A stretch of 64,000 nt of DNA from Alicyclobacillus sp. ALC3 (GTDB lineage: Bacteria > Bacillota > Bacilli > Alicyclobacillales > Alicyclobacillaceae): positions 2,914,001 through 2,978,000 of the forward strand of contig NZ_CP066784.1 of assembly GCF_028751195.1 (NCBI RefSeq), read 5' to 3'. This document shows, one piece after another, positions 1 through 8,899 of this stretch. The translations under genes were made by a program, and so were the position numbers. Under the pieces are notes generated by a model. The model was given only the letters and a program-made list of their open reading frames with translations. It had not been told where the DNA came from and made no database searches. How positions within the stretch are numbered: the first letter of the stretch is position 1; every line of letters starts with the position of its first letter.

Positions 1-1
1 C

Positions 2-142
2 GTCCCGGCGCCGATGGCGTTCTTCCCGTTCTCGGGCTGGAAGAGTTCATTCTACGGTGATCTGCACGCCAACGGCCGCGACGGCGTCGAGTTCTACACG
101 CGCCGCAAGATGCTGACCGCCCGCTACGCGCCGAAGGCGTAA
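2..142 (+). CDS. mmsA: Methylmalonate-semialdehyde dehydrogenase (CoA-acylating), C-terminal fragment
   Basis: Only the last 46 codons are inside the window; the 5' part lies upstream. The peptide contains [18 protein letters not shown] followed by [16 protein letters not shown], the characteristic C-terminus of the MmsA/IolA branch of the aldehyde dehydrogenase superfamily. This enzyme converts malonate or methylmalonate semialdehyde plus CoA and NAD to acetyl-CoA or propionyl-CoA in valine and myo-inositol breakdown. The stop is the TAA at 140-142. Which pathway it serves cannot be decided because its upstream neighbours are missing. Confidence 0.85.
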   Translation, partial: VPAPMAFFPFSGWKSSFYGDLHANGRDGVEFYTRRKMLTARYAPKA

Positions 143-177
143 GGGGCGGGGACCTGGCGCTGGCTGGCGCTGTCGGG

Positions 178-241
178 CTGGCTAGCGGGTCGTCTGGCTA
201 GCGGGTCGTCTGGCTAGCGGGTCGTCTGGCTATCGGGCTCG
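178..241. repeat. 16-bp tandem repeat, 4 copies
   Basis: The unit CTGGCTAGCGGGTCGT is repeated exactly three times (178, 194, 210), with a diverged fourth copy at 226-241. It begins 36 bp after the mmsA stop codon. Confidence 0.9.
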
Positions 242-515
242 CTGGCTAGGCGGGTCGACGTCTGGAAGCGTGTGAACGTCTGAGAATGTTTGCACGTCTG
301 AGCGTGTTTGAACGCTTCAGAGCTATCGCTTGGGAGAATATTTTATCGATAGGATAGGCCGGGGGCTGTTTTGTGCCCTCGGCCTTCCGAATGTTCTGGG
401 GTGTGTCGGTGGTGTACAACGGGACGGCTCGGCTTAAGGAGCTTTTTGCCGCTGCAGCTACGCGGCAACCTGGCCAAACCACTTCGACCCGCCCGAAAGA
501 CCGACATTGACAGGA

Positions 516-539
516 GAAAATCGCCTGGAGGCGATTTTC
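516..539. terminator. Perfect 10-bp hairpin, possible bidirectional terminator
   Basis: The arms are GAAAATCGCC (516-525) and GGCGATTTTC (530-539) with loop TGGA. The outer A/T pairs give a short A-tract on one side and a T-tract on the other in either orientation. It lies between convergent mmsA and hutG. A very similar hairpin occurs at 58994-59019, so it may instead be a dispersed repeat. Confidence 0.45.
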
Positions 540-717
540 ATCAACTGTAGGAGAACTGCAAAGGCGCGGTGCAGGAGCTCATTTCCCGCGCATAGCGCCG
601 ACTCGCGCTAAGCACTCATTCGCGCCAAGCACCCACGCGAGCCACCCGCGCGAACCACACCCACGCGAGCCACGCATCAACTCCCGGTCCCGCGTGAACC
701 CAGCCCCATCTCAGCAC

Positions 718-1707
718 CTACCTCAGCGCGACGCCGGTGATGAAACTCAGCACCAGCGTCGTCACGACGCGGACGGTGAGGTCGCGGAAGTCGCGTTCGG
801 GATCGACACAGACAGTGTCCATCGCCAGCACATTCGGTTGCTGCCCGAGCCACTCAACCGCCTCAATCGCGTCCCACACGTTGAGGCCGCCTGTGCTTGG
901 CGCAGGCACGCCTGGCACGAAACTCTGGTCGAGCCCGTCGATGTCGAAGCTCACGTAGACGCCGTCCGTGCCATCGCTCGCCATCGCAAACGCCTGCTCG
1001 ACGAGCGGCACCAGGCCGCGCCGGTGCACCTCGCGCGCGGAGTAGACCGTCACGCCTTTGTCGCGTACGTACTCGAAGTACGGCTTCGAGTTGGCGAAGT
1101 CCTTCAGCCCAAGTTGCACGATGTTCCGACCGTCGACCGCGCCCGACTCGAGGATGGTCCGAAACGGCGTCCCGTTGTGCCGCCCGCCGTCCTCGAGGTT
1201 GCGGACGTCGTGGTGGGCGTCGAAGTGGACGATCCCGATTTTCCCCGACCGCCCTGCCGCGTGCCGTCCCGCAACCAGACCGAGCACCGATGCGCCGGTA
1301 ATGCTGTGATCGCCGCCGAGCACCACGAGCGGTTTGTCGTGCGCCTGCCAGTACGACGTGGCTGCGTCTTCGATCGACTGTTGGCATGCCGCCAAATTGG
1401 TCAGGTGCATGCGCGCGTTGCCGATATCGACGAACCGCAGCTGCTCCGACAGGTCAAGCGCGTGGTGCACCGAAAACGGCGTGAACGTCTGAAACTGCGC
1501 GCGCACGCTGTCCGGCAGCCGAAACGCGGCCGAGTGGCTAATCGACGTCTTGCTCAGCGGCGCCCCAAGCAGCGCCACGTCAAACGGCTCGTCAGATTGA
1601 TACGGCCGAATCCAGTCGGCGACTTTATTGTCCAGCCGATCGCGAAACCGTCCCCCAGGCTTCTCGACGCTCGTGATGTCTTGCCTTTGTATGGCGTTGT
1701 CACTCAT
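718..1707 (-). CDS. hutG: Formimidoylglutamase (arginase/ureohydrolase family)
   Basis: It hydrolyses N-formimidoyl-L-glutamate to glutamate and formamide, the last step of histidine degradation, in the cytoplasm with a binuclear Mn centre. The 329-residue protein has the ureohydrolase metal motifs in order: GGDHSIT (about residue 150), the DAHHD motif (about 180) and SFDIDGLDQSFVPG (about 250-265). It is read after hutU and hutI on the same strand, with 95 bp between hutI and this start. The ATG at 1707 is preceded by GGAGGTGGCAGC. The ureohydrolase fold alone would also allow agmatinase or arginase, but the position next to hutI and hutU makes HutG the best choice. Confidence 0.9.
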   Translation of the reverse strand: MSDNAIQRQDITSVEKPGGRFRDRLDNKVADWIRPYQSDEPFDVALLGAPLSKTSISHSAAFRLPDSVRAQFQTFTPFSVHHALDLSEQLRFVDIGNARMHLTNLAACQQSIEDAATSYWQAHDKPLVVLGGDHSITGASVLGLVAGRHAAGRSGKIGIVHFDAHHDVRNLEDGGRHNGTPFRTILESGAVDGRNIVQLGLKDFANSKPYFEYVRDKGVTVYSAREVHRRGLVPLVEQAFAMASDGTDGVYVSFDIDGLDQSFVPGVPAPSTGGLNVWDAIEAVEWLGQQPNVLAMDTVCVDPERDFRDLTVRVVTTLVLSFITGVALR

Positions 1708-1802
1708 GCTGCCACCTCCAAGTCGCTTCGCTCACCAAGACGCGGGCGGCCCTGGCTGCACGCAGAGCCGCCGCCGAGGTCACACGCGCCGCCGCACAAA
1801 CT

Positions 1803-3101
1803 CTATCGGTACGCCTCGGCCGCCAACGGTTCTACTAGTTGGCCGCGCTGGACCACGAGCTGGCCGCGCTTCCAGACCGAGTGGATGTGGTTGATGCCGA
1901 AGTGATACACCAAATACGCCGGATTGGTCGCTTCGAACAGGCAGAAGTCCGCCTGTTTGCCGACTTCGATTGAGCCGACGACGTCGCCGCGACCGACCGC
2001 GTATGCCGCGTTTCGCGTGGCTGCGGTCAAAATCTCTTCTGGTGTCATACGCAGCTGGTTCGCGGCGAGCGCCATGATGAGCTGCAGCGACTCCGTTGGG
2101 CACGACCCCGGGTTGTAGTCGGTCGCAAGCGCCACCGGCGCCGCGACTTCGTCGATGAGGAAGCGGGCGTCGGCGTGCTCCGATGTGCGTAGATTCCACG
2201 ATGTGCCCGGCAACAGAACCGTCACCGTTCCTGCGTCGGCCAAGGCGCGTAGGCCGTCCTTCGACGCCTGCAGCAGGTGGTCGGCCGACACCGCGTGCAG
2301 CTCTGCTGCAAGTTCAGCGCCGCCGAGCGGTTCAATCTCGTCAGCGTGGATTTTCAGGCCAAGGCCGTGATGGTTCGCCGCCTGCAAAAACCGCCGGCTC
2401 TGCTCGACCGTGAACACGCCAGTCTCGCAGAAGATGTCCGCAAACTCCGCGAGTTGCTCTGACTTTACTTCAGGGAGAAGCGTGATCATCAGGTCGATAA
2501 ACGCGTCCGGGTCAGCTTTGTACTCCGGCGGAATCGCGTGTGGGCCGAGGAATGTCGACACGACGTCCATCGGCAGTTCGCTGCCGAGTCGCTTCGCGAC
2601 GCGCAGTTGCCGGAGTTCGGTGTCGCGATCGAGCCCGTAGCCACTCTTCGCCTCCACCGTCGTCGTGCCGCAGAGTAGCATCCGCAAGGCGGACCGCTTC
2701 GCTTGGGCGAGGAGTTCGTCCTCCGACGCTGCGCGGGTCGAGCGGACCGTGGAGAGGATGCCGCCGCCTTCCGCTAAAATCTGCAGGTACGGCACGCCGG
2801 CCAACTTCTTCGCGAGTTCGTGTTCGCGCGACCCGGCATGGACGAGGTGCGTGTGCGGGTCGACGAGGCCCGGTGTCAGCAGCCGGCCGCCGGCATCGAC
2901 CGTCTCGCGCGCCGTCACACCGGCGGCAGCGGCCTCACGTGCGCTGCCGACGTAAGCGATGTGGCCTGCTTGCACGCCGACGACCGCGTCCTCGAGCAGA
3001 CCGATGTCTTGCATCTCGTGACCCCGTCGCGGGCCAGCAGGCCCTTGCATCGTGGCGATGTTCGCGTGCGTGATTAAAAGGTCGAGTTCCACCTCTGCCA
3101 T
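1803..3101 (-). CDS. hutI: Imidazolonepropionase
   Basis: It opens the ring of 4-imidazolone-5-propionate to N-formimidoyl-glutamate, the third step of histidine degradation. The protein is about 432 residues, of usual HutI length. It shows the amidohydrolase metal motif DPHTHLVHAGSREHE (about residue 80), a KSGYGLD stretch, the HADEI motif (about 250), and late ATDYNPGS and MALAANQLRMTPEE stretches. An in-frame GTG at 3104 overlaps the AAAGGAG ribosome site, so the adjacent ATG at 3101 is preferred. It sits between hutU (122 bp upstream) and hutG in one apparent operon. Confidence 0.93.
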   Translation of the reverse strand: MAEVELDLLITHANIATMQGPAGPRRGHEMQDIGLLEDAVVGVQAGHIAYVGSAREAAAAGVTARETVDAGGRLLTPGLVDPHTHLVHAGSREHELAKKLAGVPYLQILAEGGGILSTVRSTRAASEDELLAQAKRSALRMLLCGTTTVEAKSGYGLDRDTELRQLRVAKRLGSELPMDVVSTFLGPHAIPPEYKADPDAFIDLMITLLPEVKSEQLAEFADIFCETGVFTVEQSRRFLQAANHHGLGLKIHADEIEPLGGAELAAELHAVSADHLLQASKDGLRALADAGTVTVLLPGTSWNLRTSEHADARFLIDEVAAPVALATDYNPGSCPTESLQLIMALAANQLRMTPEEILTAATRNAAYAVGRGDVVGSIEVGKQADFCLFEATNPAYLVYHFGINHIHSVWKRGQLVVQRGQLVEPLAAEAYR

Positions 3102-3138
3102 CACTCCTTTGCGTCATGGATTACGTCATCAAATAGGA

Positions 3139-3160
3139 GCGCCCGGTCCCAGCCGGGCGC
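3139..3160 (-). other. Intercistronic GC hairpin between hutU and hutI
   Basis: The perfect 8-bp arms GCGCCCGG (3139-3146) and CCGGGCGC (3153-3160) enclose a 6-nt loop. In the minus direction the hairpin is followed by TCCTATTTG, with no real T-tract. It could tune hutI expression or protect the hutU message rather than act as a full terminator. Confidence 0.5.
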
Positions 3161-3223
3161 ATCGAATCAGCGGCCGCTGGCGCATTGCTGCGCCGGGCGC
3201 TGCTATCGTTCCAATCGGAAACT

Positions 3224-4966
3224 CTACTCGCGCATCGGGATGTGCACGCCGCGCTCCTTGGCGACTTCAATCGCGCGGTCGTAGCCCGCGTCCGCGTGAC
3301 GGATGATGCCCATGCCCGGGTCGCTGGTGAGCACGCGGCGGAGTTTGCGCTCTGCGCGCTCCGAGCCGTCTGCGACGACGACCATACCGGCGTGGATGGA
3401 GTAGCCCATGCCGACGCCGCCGCCGTGGTGCACGGAAATCCAACTGCCACCTGCGGCCGTGTTCACGAGCGCGTTCAGGATTGGCCAGTCCGCGACCGCG
3501 TCACTGCCATCTTGCATCGACTCTGTCTCGCGGTTCGGGCTGGCGACCGAGCCAGTATCAAGGTGATCACGGCCAATCACGATTGGCGCCGAAATTTCGC
3601 CTGTTCGCACCAACTCGTTAATCGCAAGGCCGAACTTGGCGCGCTCACCGTAGCCGAGCCAGCAGATGCGCGAGGGCAGGCCTTGGAACGCGACCTTCTC
3701 GCGGGCGAGCGTGCTCCACCTGCGCAAGTGCTCATCTTCAGGGAAGAGCTTCAGCACGAGCTCGTCGGTCTTGTAGATGTCTTCCGGATTGCCGGACAGA
3801 GCGGCCCAGCGGAACGGACCTTTGCCTTCGCAGAACAGGTTGCGGATGTAGGCGGGCACGAAGCCTGGGAAGTCGAATGCGTTGGTGACGCCTTCGTCGT
3901 AGGCGACTTGGCGGATGTTGTTGCCATAGTCGAACACGGTCGCGCCTTTCTGCTGCAAGTCGAGCATCGCTTGCACGTGCACCGCCATGCTCGCTTTCGA
4001 GCGCAGGACGTACTCAGCCGGGTCACGCTCGCGCAGTTCTGCCGCAGCTTCGAGCGAGAGCCCCGTCGGGACATAGCCGATGAGCGGGTCGTGTGCAGAC
4101 GTCTGATCAGTCACGAAATCCGGCACGAGTCCACGTCGTACAATCTCCGGCAAGATCTCAGCGGCGTTGCCGAGGAGCGCGACGGACAGCGGCCGCCTGT
4201 CGTTGACCGCCGTCTCCGCGAGTTTGAGCGCCTCGTCGAGCGACTCGGCCTTGACGTCGCAGTAGCGGGTCTCGAGTCGGCGGTCGATGCGGTGCGGGTC
4301 AATCTCGATCGCGATGACCACCCCGTCGTTCATCGTGACAGCAAGCGGCTGCGCACCGCCCATGCCGCCAAGTCCTGCGGTCACGGTCAGCGTCCCGGCG
4401 AGCGACGGGAGTCCTTTCTGGCGCGCCGCCTCCGCGAACGTCTCATACGTCCCTTGCAAAATTCCCTGCGAGCCAATGTAGATCCACGACCCGGCTGTCA
4501 TCTGCCCGTACATGATGAGGCCCTTCTGCTCGAGCTCACGGAAGTGCTCCCAGTTCGCCCACTTCGGCACGAGCATCGAGTTCGACAGGAGCACGCGCGG
4601 CGCGTCTTCATGCGTGACGAATTTACCGACCGGCTTGCCCGACTGAATGAGCAGCGTCTCGTTGGACTCGAGGTTCTCGAGGTTGCGCACGATGGCGTCA
4701 AAGGCTTCCCAGTTGCGTGCCGCCTTGCCGATCCCGCCGTACACCACCAACTCTTCCGGCTTCTCGGCCACAGCTGGGTCGAGGTTGTTCATGAGCATCC
4801 GCAAGGCCGCTTCTTGCTCCCAGCCTTTGCAGCGGAGTGTTGTCCCGTGTGGCGCGTGGATCTCGATGCCTGGCCGCCGCGTCGTCCCACGCGGATCATT
4901 CGTGGCAGACGTTGCTGCCGCTGCCACTGCCTCCGCCGTCTTGGCGTCCGGCGTATTTGTAGCCAT
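3224..4966 (-). CDS. hutU: Urocanate hydratase (urocanase)
   Basis: It converts urocanate to 4-imidazolone-5-propionate using tightly bound NAD as electrophile. The 580-residue protein carries the glycine-rich NAD motif [18 protein letters not shown], the urocanase signature around [20 protein letters not shown] (about residue 430-450, including the signature Cys) and [17 protein letters not shown] near the C-terminus. The frame is open further upstream to 5170, but that extension has no homologous look. GAGAGGG sits 9 nt before the ATG at 4966, while the ATG at 4975 directly abuts it. It is the first gene of hutU-hutI-hutG. hutH (histidase) and hutP are not in the window. Confidence 0.95.
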   Translation of the reverse strand: MATNTPDAKTAEAVAAAATSATNDPRGTTRRPGIEIHAPHGTTLRCKGWEQEAALRMLMNNLDPAVAEKPEELVVYGGIGKAARNWEAFDAIVRNLENLESNETLLIQSGKPVGKFVTHEDAPRVLLSNSMLVPKWANWEHFRELEQKGLIMYGQMTAGSWIYIGSQGILQGTYETFAEAARQKGLPSLAGTLTVTAGLGGMGGAQPLAVTMNDGVVIAIEIDPHRIDRRLETRYCDVKAESLDEALKLAETAVNDRRPLSVALLGNAAEILPEIVRRGLVPDFVTDQTSAHDPLIGYVPTGLSLEAAAELRERDPAEYVLRSKASMAVHVQAMLDLQQKGATVFDYGNNIRQVAYDEGVTNAFDFPGFVPAYIRNLFCEGKGPFRWAALSGNPEDIYKTDELVLKLFPEDEHLRRWSTLAREKVAFQGLPSRICWLGYGERAKFGLAINELVRTGEISAPIVIGRDHLDTGSVASPNRETESMQDGSDAVADWPILNALVNTAAGGSWISVHHGGGVGMGYSIHAGMVVVADGSERAERKLRRVLTSDPGMGIIRHADAGYDRAIEVAKERGVHIPMRE

Positions 4967-5023
4967 TTGCTTCATCCCTCTCGTCGGGTTTTGCGCGTAA
5001 GCACTTTCATCTTCCTTTTCTTC

Positions 5024-5052
5024 ATTATAGGGTCTTTGCGCCTTCCACCCAA
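5024..5052 (-). promoter_or_regulatory. Probable sigma-A promoter of the hut operon
   Basis: On the minus strand there is a perfect TATAAT (5029-5024) with TTGGGT (5052-5047) 17 bp upstream. It lies about 58 bp before the hutU start. The -35 box is weak, which would suit an activated promoter. Confidence 0.5.
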
Positions 5053-5240
5053 GTGGACATTGAAGGAAGTAGCGCGACCGGGGTTGGCGGGTGCGGGGTG
5101 CGGCGGGTGGAAAAATCCTAAGTGGAGGTGCGGATATGCAACGGGATCGCCAAGGGGATTGGTTTTTCACCTAGACGTCATGGACGTTAATCCGGTCTGG
5201 AGATACGCTCGTCTCAGAGTGCTTTCTGAGAGGATGAGGC

Positions 5241-5954
5241 ATGGTGCAAACAGTTGCTCCCGAAAGTGGCCTTCCCGATTTCGAACAAGCCTATGAAGCG
5301 TTTATTGATTTGCACTCACGGCAAGGGGTACCTGGCACTCGGGCGCGGGTGAAAGATGGAGTTGGGGCGGCTGAGAAGGCGTTTCTCGAGAGGGTGTGGT
5401 GGCCTGCGTTCCGCAACTTCAACTTGCTGTTCCCTGAATATGAGGTGGACGACTACTTTGATGGACACCGATATATCGATTTTGCATATATCCGTCCGGA
5501 CTTTCGCATTGCAATCGAAATCGAAGGTTTCGGCCCGCACTGGAAGGACATCACGACTGACCAGTTCACAATCCAGTGCCATCGCGGGAATCACCTCGTG
5601 ATTGATGAGTGGCGTATGCTCAGATTCTCTTATAAAGCTGTGACGGAGCGCCCACGTTTGTGTCAACAAACAGTGGAGCATCTGATCGGCCGTTTGACTG
5701 GACATCCGCCGGGAGAGTGGGGTGAGAAATTGCAGAAGCTTAAGCCGGTTGATCGCGACATCGTCCAGTACGCTTACCAACTCCGCCAGTCGTTCGGAAT
5801 CGATGATGTGATGAAGCATCTGCACATTTCACGGTCCACTGCCATTCGACATCTGCATGCGCTGATCGAGTGGGGATGGCTACAACCGGCTGTAGAGCGT
5901 CAACGCGTTCACAAATTCCAGATTCACCAGCAATTGATACATCTGAACTTCTGA
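5241..5954 (+). CDS. PD-(D/E)XK nuclease-like domain fused to a winged HTH, function unknown
   Basis: I do not recognise a named gene. Residues about 70-140 resemble the DUF559/Vsr-like PD-(D/E)XK fold: RYIDFAYIRPDFRIAIEIEG provides an acidic residue followed by E-I-E, and a short HRGNHLVIDEWRMLRF strand-helix-strand follows. Residues about 180-215 (DDVMKHLHISRSTAIRHLHA) read as a helix-turn-helix, followed by a 'wing-like' EWGWLQPA. The start ATG is preceded by GAGGATGAGG. The gene diverges from hutU and its stop lies only about 23 bp before a 24-copy palindromic repeat array. A nuclease or a transcriptional regulator is possible; which residues are catalytic is not certain. Confidence 0.7.
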   Translation: MVQTVAPESGLPDFEQAYEAFIDLHSRQGVPGTRARVKDGVGAAEKAFLERVWWPAFRNFNLLFPEYEVDDYFDGHRYIDFAYIRPDFRIAIEIEGFGPHWKDITTDQFTIQCHRGNHLVIDEWRMLRFSYKAVTERPRLCQQTVEHLIGRLTGHPPGEWGEKLQKLKPVDRDIVQYAYQLRQSFGIDDVMKHLHISRSTAIRHLHALIEWGWLQPAVERQRVHKFQIHQQLIHLNF

Positions 5955-5977
5955 ATTCGTCGGTGGGTTGGGTGCAG

Positions 5978-6955
5978 CGGTCCTGTAGGTGTCAAATTGA
6001 CACTTAGCGGGGGTGCGCCTGTCCTGTAGGTGTCAAATTGACACTTAGCGGTGGTGCAGCGGTCCTGTAGGTGTCAAATTGACACTTAGCGGTGGTGCAG
6101 CGGTCCTGTAGGTGTCAAATTGACACCTAGCGGTGGCGTGTCGTTCCTGTAGGTGTCAAATTGACACTTAGCGGTGGCGTGTCGTTCCTGTAGGTGTCAA
6201 ATTGACACTTAGCGGTGGGCTGCCTGTCCAGTAGGTGTCAAATTGACACTTAGCGGTAGGGTGCCTGTCCTGTAGGTGTCAAATTGACACTTAGCGGTGG
6301 TGCGGCGGTCCTGTAGGTGTCAAATTGACACTTAGCGGTGGGTGCCTGTCCTGTAGGTGTCAAACTGACACTTAGCGGTGGTGCAGCGGTCCTGTAGGTG
6401 TCAAATTGACACTTAGCGGTGGTGCAGCGGTCCTGTAGGTGTCAAATTGACACTTAGCGGTGGTGCGCCTGTCCAGTAGGTGTCAAATTGACACTTAGCG
6501 GGGGTGCGCCTGTCCTGTAGGTGTCAAATTGACACTTAGCGGTGGGCTGCCTGTCCAGTAGGTGTCAAATTGACACTTAGCGGTAGGGTGCCTGTCCTGT
6601 AGGTGTCAAAATGACACTTAGCGGTGGTGCGCCTGTCCAGTAGGTGTCAAATTGACACTTAGCGGGGGTGCGCCTGTCCAGTAGGTGTCAAATTGACACT
6701 TAGCGGTGGTGCAGCGGTCCTGTAGGTGTCAAATTGACACTTAGCGGTGGGCTGCCGACCCTGTAGGTGTCAAATTGACACTTAGCGGTGGGGTGCCTGT
6801 CCTGTAGGTGTCAAATTGACACTTAGCGGTGGTGCAGCGGTCCTGTAGGTGTCAAATTGACACTTAGCGGGGGTGCGCCTGTCCAGTAGGTGTCAAATTG
6901 ACACTTAGCGGTAGGGTGCCTGTCCTGTAGGTGTCAAATTGACACTTAACGGTGG
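5978..6955. repeat. Array 1: 24 copies of a 41-bp palindrome-bearing unit
   Basis: Every unit contains AGGTGTCAAATTGACACTT flanked by CCTGT or CCAGT before and AGCGG after, then 9-12 bp of variable filler. The core TGTCAA-A-TTGACA is an odd-centred perfect palindrome. In one unit (about 6111-6129) the outer bases also pair (AGGTG/CACCT). Two cores are altered (CAAACTG at about 6361, CAAAATG at about 6607). First to last core spans 942 bp over 23 intervals, an average of 41 bp. A two-unit block at about 6213-6280 recurs at about 6539-6607, showing internal duplication. The array fills the space between the convergent ends of the nuclease-like gene and the FMN reductase gene. Confidence 0.97.
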
Positions 6956-7020
6956 CTCGGTGGTCGGACACGTGGTTGTCAATCTCTAATCCGCCGCCCG
7001 AGTCCCAGGCATCCCTTGCC

Positions 7021-7053
7021 ATAAAAAGGTTCGGCCCCGCACCAGGCGGGGCC
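7021..7053 (-). terminator. Rho-independent terminator of the FMN reductase gene
   Basis: Read on the minus strand, the stem GGCCCCGC/GCGGGGCC (7053-7033, loop CTGGT) is followed by GAACCTTTTTAT. It starts 24 bp after the stop codon. Confidence 0.75.
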
Positions 7054-7076
7054 ATCCAATGTCATCCAATCAGTCA

Positions 7077-7643
7077 TCAAGCTCTTTGCGCGACCTTCGT
7101 CTCATTTGCCATCGCCACGAACTTGTCGACGACCGTGTCGAGGAAAGTTAGGGTGGACTCATCCGTCAGGCGGTCGCCCGTGAATTTGTCTTTGGCGAAC
7201 GTAATGAGGATCTCGTTCCCGCCCGCCGGCAGTGTTTTTGCCGCTATCCCGGGGCTCATCAGCACATCGCGCAGATGCTGTTGCGCGCGAAGCGTGCCCA
7301 TCATGAAGGGGGAGACGCCAGCAGCCAAGGTAGGCTTGCCCGTCATTGGCCGATCATTACGCGACAGCCAGTCCAGCGCGTTTTTCACCACGGCTGAAAA
7401 CGACCAGTTATACTCCGGGGTGACGATGATGACGCCGTCCGCTTCTCTAACCTGTGCGGCTAACTCTGCCACGGAAGACGGCGCTGACTCTTCTTCGTCT
7501 TGATCGTAGTGCGGCAGGCTGCGAATGTCCGCATATTCGATGGAGAATTTGTCCTTGTACCGCTCCTCCATTGTCTGCACCAAATGAAGGTTGTAGGAGT
7601 CTTTACGCAAGCTCCCGATGAGAGCTACCAGTTTCAACAACAT
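7077..7643 (-). CDS. NADPH-dependent FMN reductase family protein
   Basis: This is a flavodoxin-like oxidoreductase of 188 residues that likely binds FMN and reduces flavin, quinone or azo/nitro compounds with NAD(P)H in the cytoplasm. Visible motifs are the N-terminal strand-loop LVALIGSLRKDSYN (phosphate loop), TPEYNWSFSAVVKNALDWLSR (the conserved PEYN loop) and a final GGNE-containing strand. The frame is open upstream, but the protein family begins at MLLKLVALIGS. The ATG at 7643 is preceded by GGACGGTGGAGA. A palindromic operator candidate lies 33 bp upstream and a terminator follows, so it appears monocistronic. Confidence 0.88.
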   Translation of the reverse strand: MLLKLVALIGSLRKDSYNLHLVQTMEERYKDKFSIEYADIRSLPHYDQDEEESAPSSVAELAAQVREADGVIIVTPEYNWSFSAVVKNALDWLSRNDRPMTGKPTLAAGVSPFMMGTLRAQQHLRDVLMSPGIAAKTLPAGGNEILITFAKDKFTGDRLTDESTLTFLDTVVDKFVAMANETKVAQRA

Positions 7644-7951
7644 TCTCCACCGTCCTTTTGCCTGTTGCTTGTAATATGTTAGTAACATTTTTATTGTAAC
7701 GATTCGTCGCTTTGTGTCAATCGGTCGACGTCCTCTCCAAGCTTGCGCAATCCCCGCAATCTCATGCCAGAATCCAGGTATCCATAAAATCCAGTTTGGC
7801 AGATTTCTAGGTTCCTCGGCCAAACGTTGACTGACGGCTCATCTCTAATCCAGCTTAAACGCCTTGAGGTGCTCACAAGTTCCAACCGAATCCGAACCCG
7901 AATCTTCATCCCAATCTTAATCCAAATCTTAATCCAAATCCACGCGGAGAA
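7644..7951. other. Intergenic stretch between FMN reductase and YpmS genes
   Basis: Apart from the operator-like palindrome (7676-7688) it holds only a short degenerate repeat of 'aatcttaatcca' (about 7900-7942). No gene, terminator or RNA element is evident. Confidence 0.5.
7676..7688 (-). promoter_or_regulatory. Palindromic operator candidate upstream of the FMN reductase gene
   Basis: ATGTTA-G-TAACAT is a perfect 13-nt palindrome about 33-45 bp before the start codon, flanked on both sides by TTGTAA (7669 and 7694). The size and position suit a dimeric repressor of MarR type. That assignment is inference. Confidence 0.4.
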
Positions 7952-8533
7952 TCAGCCGCTGGTTGCTAGGTTGACCAACACGGTGAGGGCATGCTGGCGG
8001 CTCGAGTAGTTGACAGCGTGCAACTGCACCGAGTGTGTGGGTAGAGATGATAAGTCGATCTGTAGGGAGTCGGTACCGGGATCAAACTGCACATAGTGAG
8101 GCAACGGCAGAATCTGCACGATGTTGATGAGCGTAGATGTGACTGTGGTAGGGCCCATGGCAGCATTCGCGATGTGCAGGTCTAGGTTGCCGTTTGAGAC
8201 GGTCGGAACAAAGGTGACGTTGAAGGGAACCACTTGAGTACCCACGCGGATCCCGATGTCTGCATTCCAGACGTGGTTGCCCATGGTGACGTCGGCGTTG
8301 GCGAGGATGCGGCCGACTTCCGGCTGATTCTTCAGCGCCTGTGCGAGAAAGGCGTTGACGGCTTGCTGACCGACTTGCACATCAATGCCGGAGGATGCGC
8401 TGGTGACGGGAGCGAGGGCTGGCAAACTCGAAGCGACGCTGTTCGCGCGGGGGAGGCGAACATACCAAGTTGCTGCAGCCGCTAGCATCAGCAGGTGCAG
8501 TGATAGTAGGACGCCAAACAGCCGCTTCCACAT
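7952..8533 (-). CDS. ypmS: YpmS family membrane-anchored protein (DUF2140)
   Basis: This is a 193-residue protein with one N-terminal transmembrane segment (about residues 4-25) and an extracytoplasmic domain. The latter contains VQVGQQAVNAFLAQALK, followed by VPFNVTFVPTVSNGNLDL and a final VLVNL strand, as in Bacillus YpmS. Its function is not established. The start ATG at 8533 is chosen because GAGGAGGT lies 7 nt before it; the longer frame to 8575 has no ribosome site. Confidence 0.75.
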   Translation of the reverse strand: MWKRLFGVLLSLHLLMLAAAATWYVRLPRANSVASSLPALAPVTSASSGIDVQVGQQAVNAFLAQALKNQPEVGRILANADVTMGNHVWNADIGIRVGTQVVPFNVTFVPTVSNGNLDLHIANAAMGPTTVTSTLINIVQILPLPHYVQFDPGTDSLQIDLSSLPTHSVQLHAVNYSSRQHALTVLVNLATSG

Positions 8534-8899
8534 CCGAAGTACCTCCTCGTCCACGTTCTCTATCACTCTATTCACGAGTTCTTGTATTCAGTATGGCTGC
8601 AAGTAGGCCAAGGCAAACCCGATCTATCCGACATCGCAACACATAGTGCGCATCGCCCCAGCCATCGCCCCAGCCATTGCTCTGCACGTTGACGGTCCGG
8701 GCAAGTCCGCAGAAACTGCGACTTCAATGCCCGCCCAAACCTGCCCGCCCAAACCTGCCCGCGCAAAACCTGCCCGCGCAAAACTTGCCCACGCAAAACT
8801 TGCCCACGCAAAACTTGATTGAACACCAGTCTCGGTATAAATCACCCGTCTGTTCCGGACACTTTGGGCATCACTTGTCAAGGCGGGAGGTGAACGGCT
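8534..8899. repeat. Intergenic region with 14-15-bp tandem repeat
   Basis: Between the divergent ypmS and permease genes there are six head-to-tail units of gcccgc(c/g)caaa(a)cct (8729-8816), with a base change spreading from one end to the other, preceded by two copies of 'gccccagccat'. The rest carries the permease leader with GGGAGGTG before its ATG. No reading frame here looks real. Confidence 0.8.

Larger units (their letters stand above)
143..717. other. Intergenic region with tandem repeats and a hairpin
   Basis: There is no convincing gene between the mmsA stop and the hutG stop. The stretch holds a 16-bp tandem repeat (178-241), a degenerate stretch rich in 'acgtctgag'-like words (about 265-315), a perfect hairpin (516-539) and a degenerate 'cacgcgagccac' repeat (about 610-690). 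A 78-codon minus-strand reading frame at 246-482 has no ribosome site or recognisable domain and is not called. Confidence 0.7.

Noticed and set aside
246..482. 78-codon minus-strand gene after mmsA
   Set aside because: No ribosome site, low-complexity C-terminus and overlap with repeat DNA.
3185..5296. 703-codon plus-strand frame opposite hutU
   Set aside because: It mirrors the codon structure of hutU on the other strand, a common effect in GC-rich genes, and shows no domain.
5978..6955. CRISPR array
   Set aside because: The repeats are regular, but the 'spacers' are only 9-12 bp, recur in several identical copies and there are no cas genes. The same holds for the array at 36911.
5955..7076. 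Transposon or integron with inverted-repeat ends
   Set aside because: The palindromes are many and evenly spaced; there is no transposase or integrase, no target duplication and no boundary pair.
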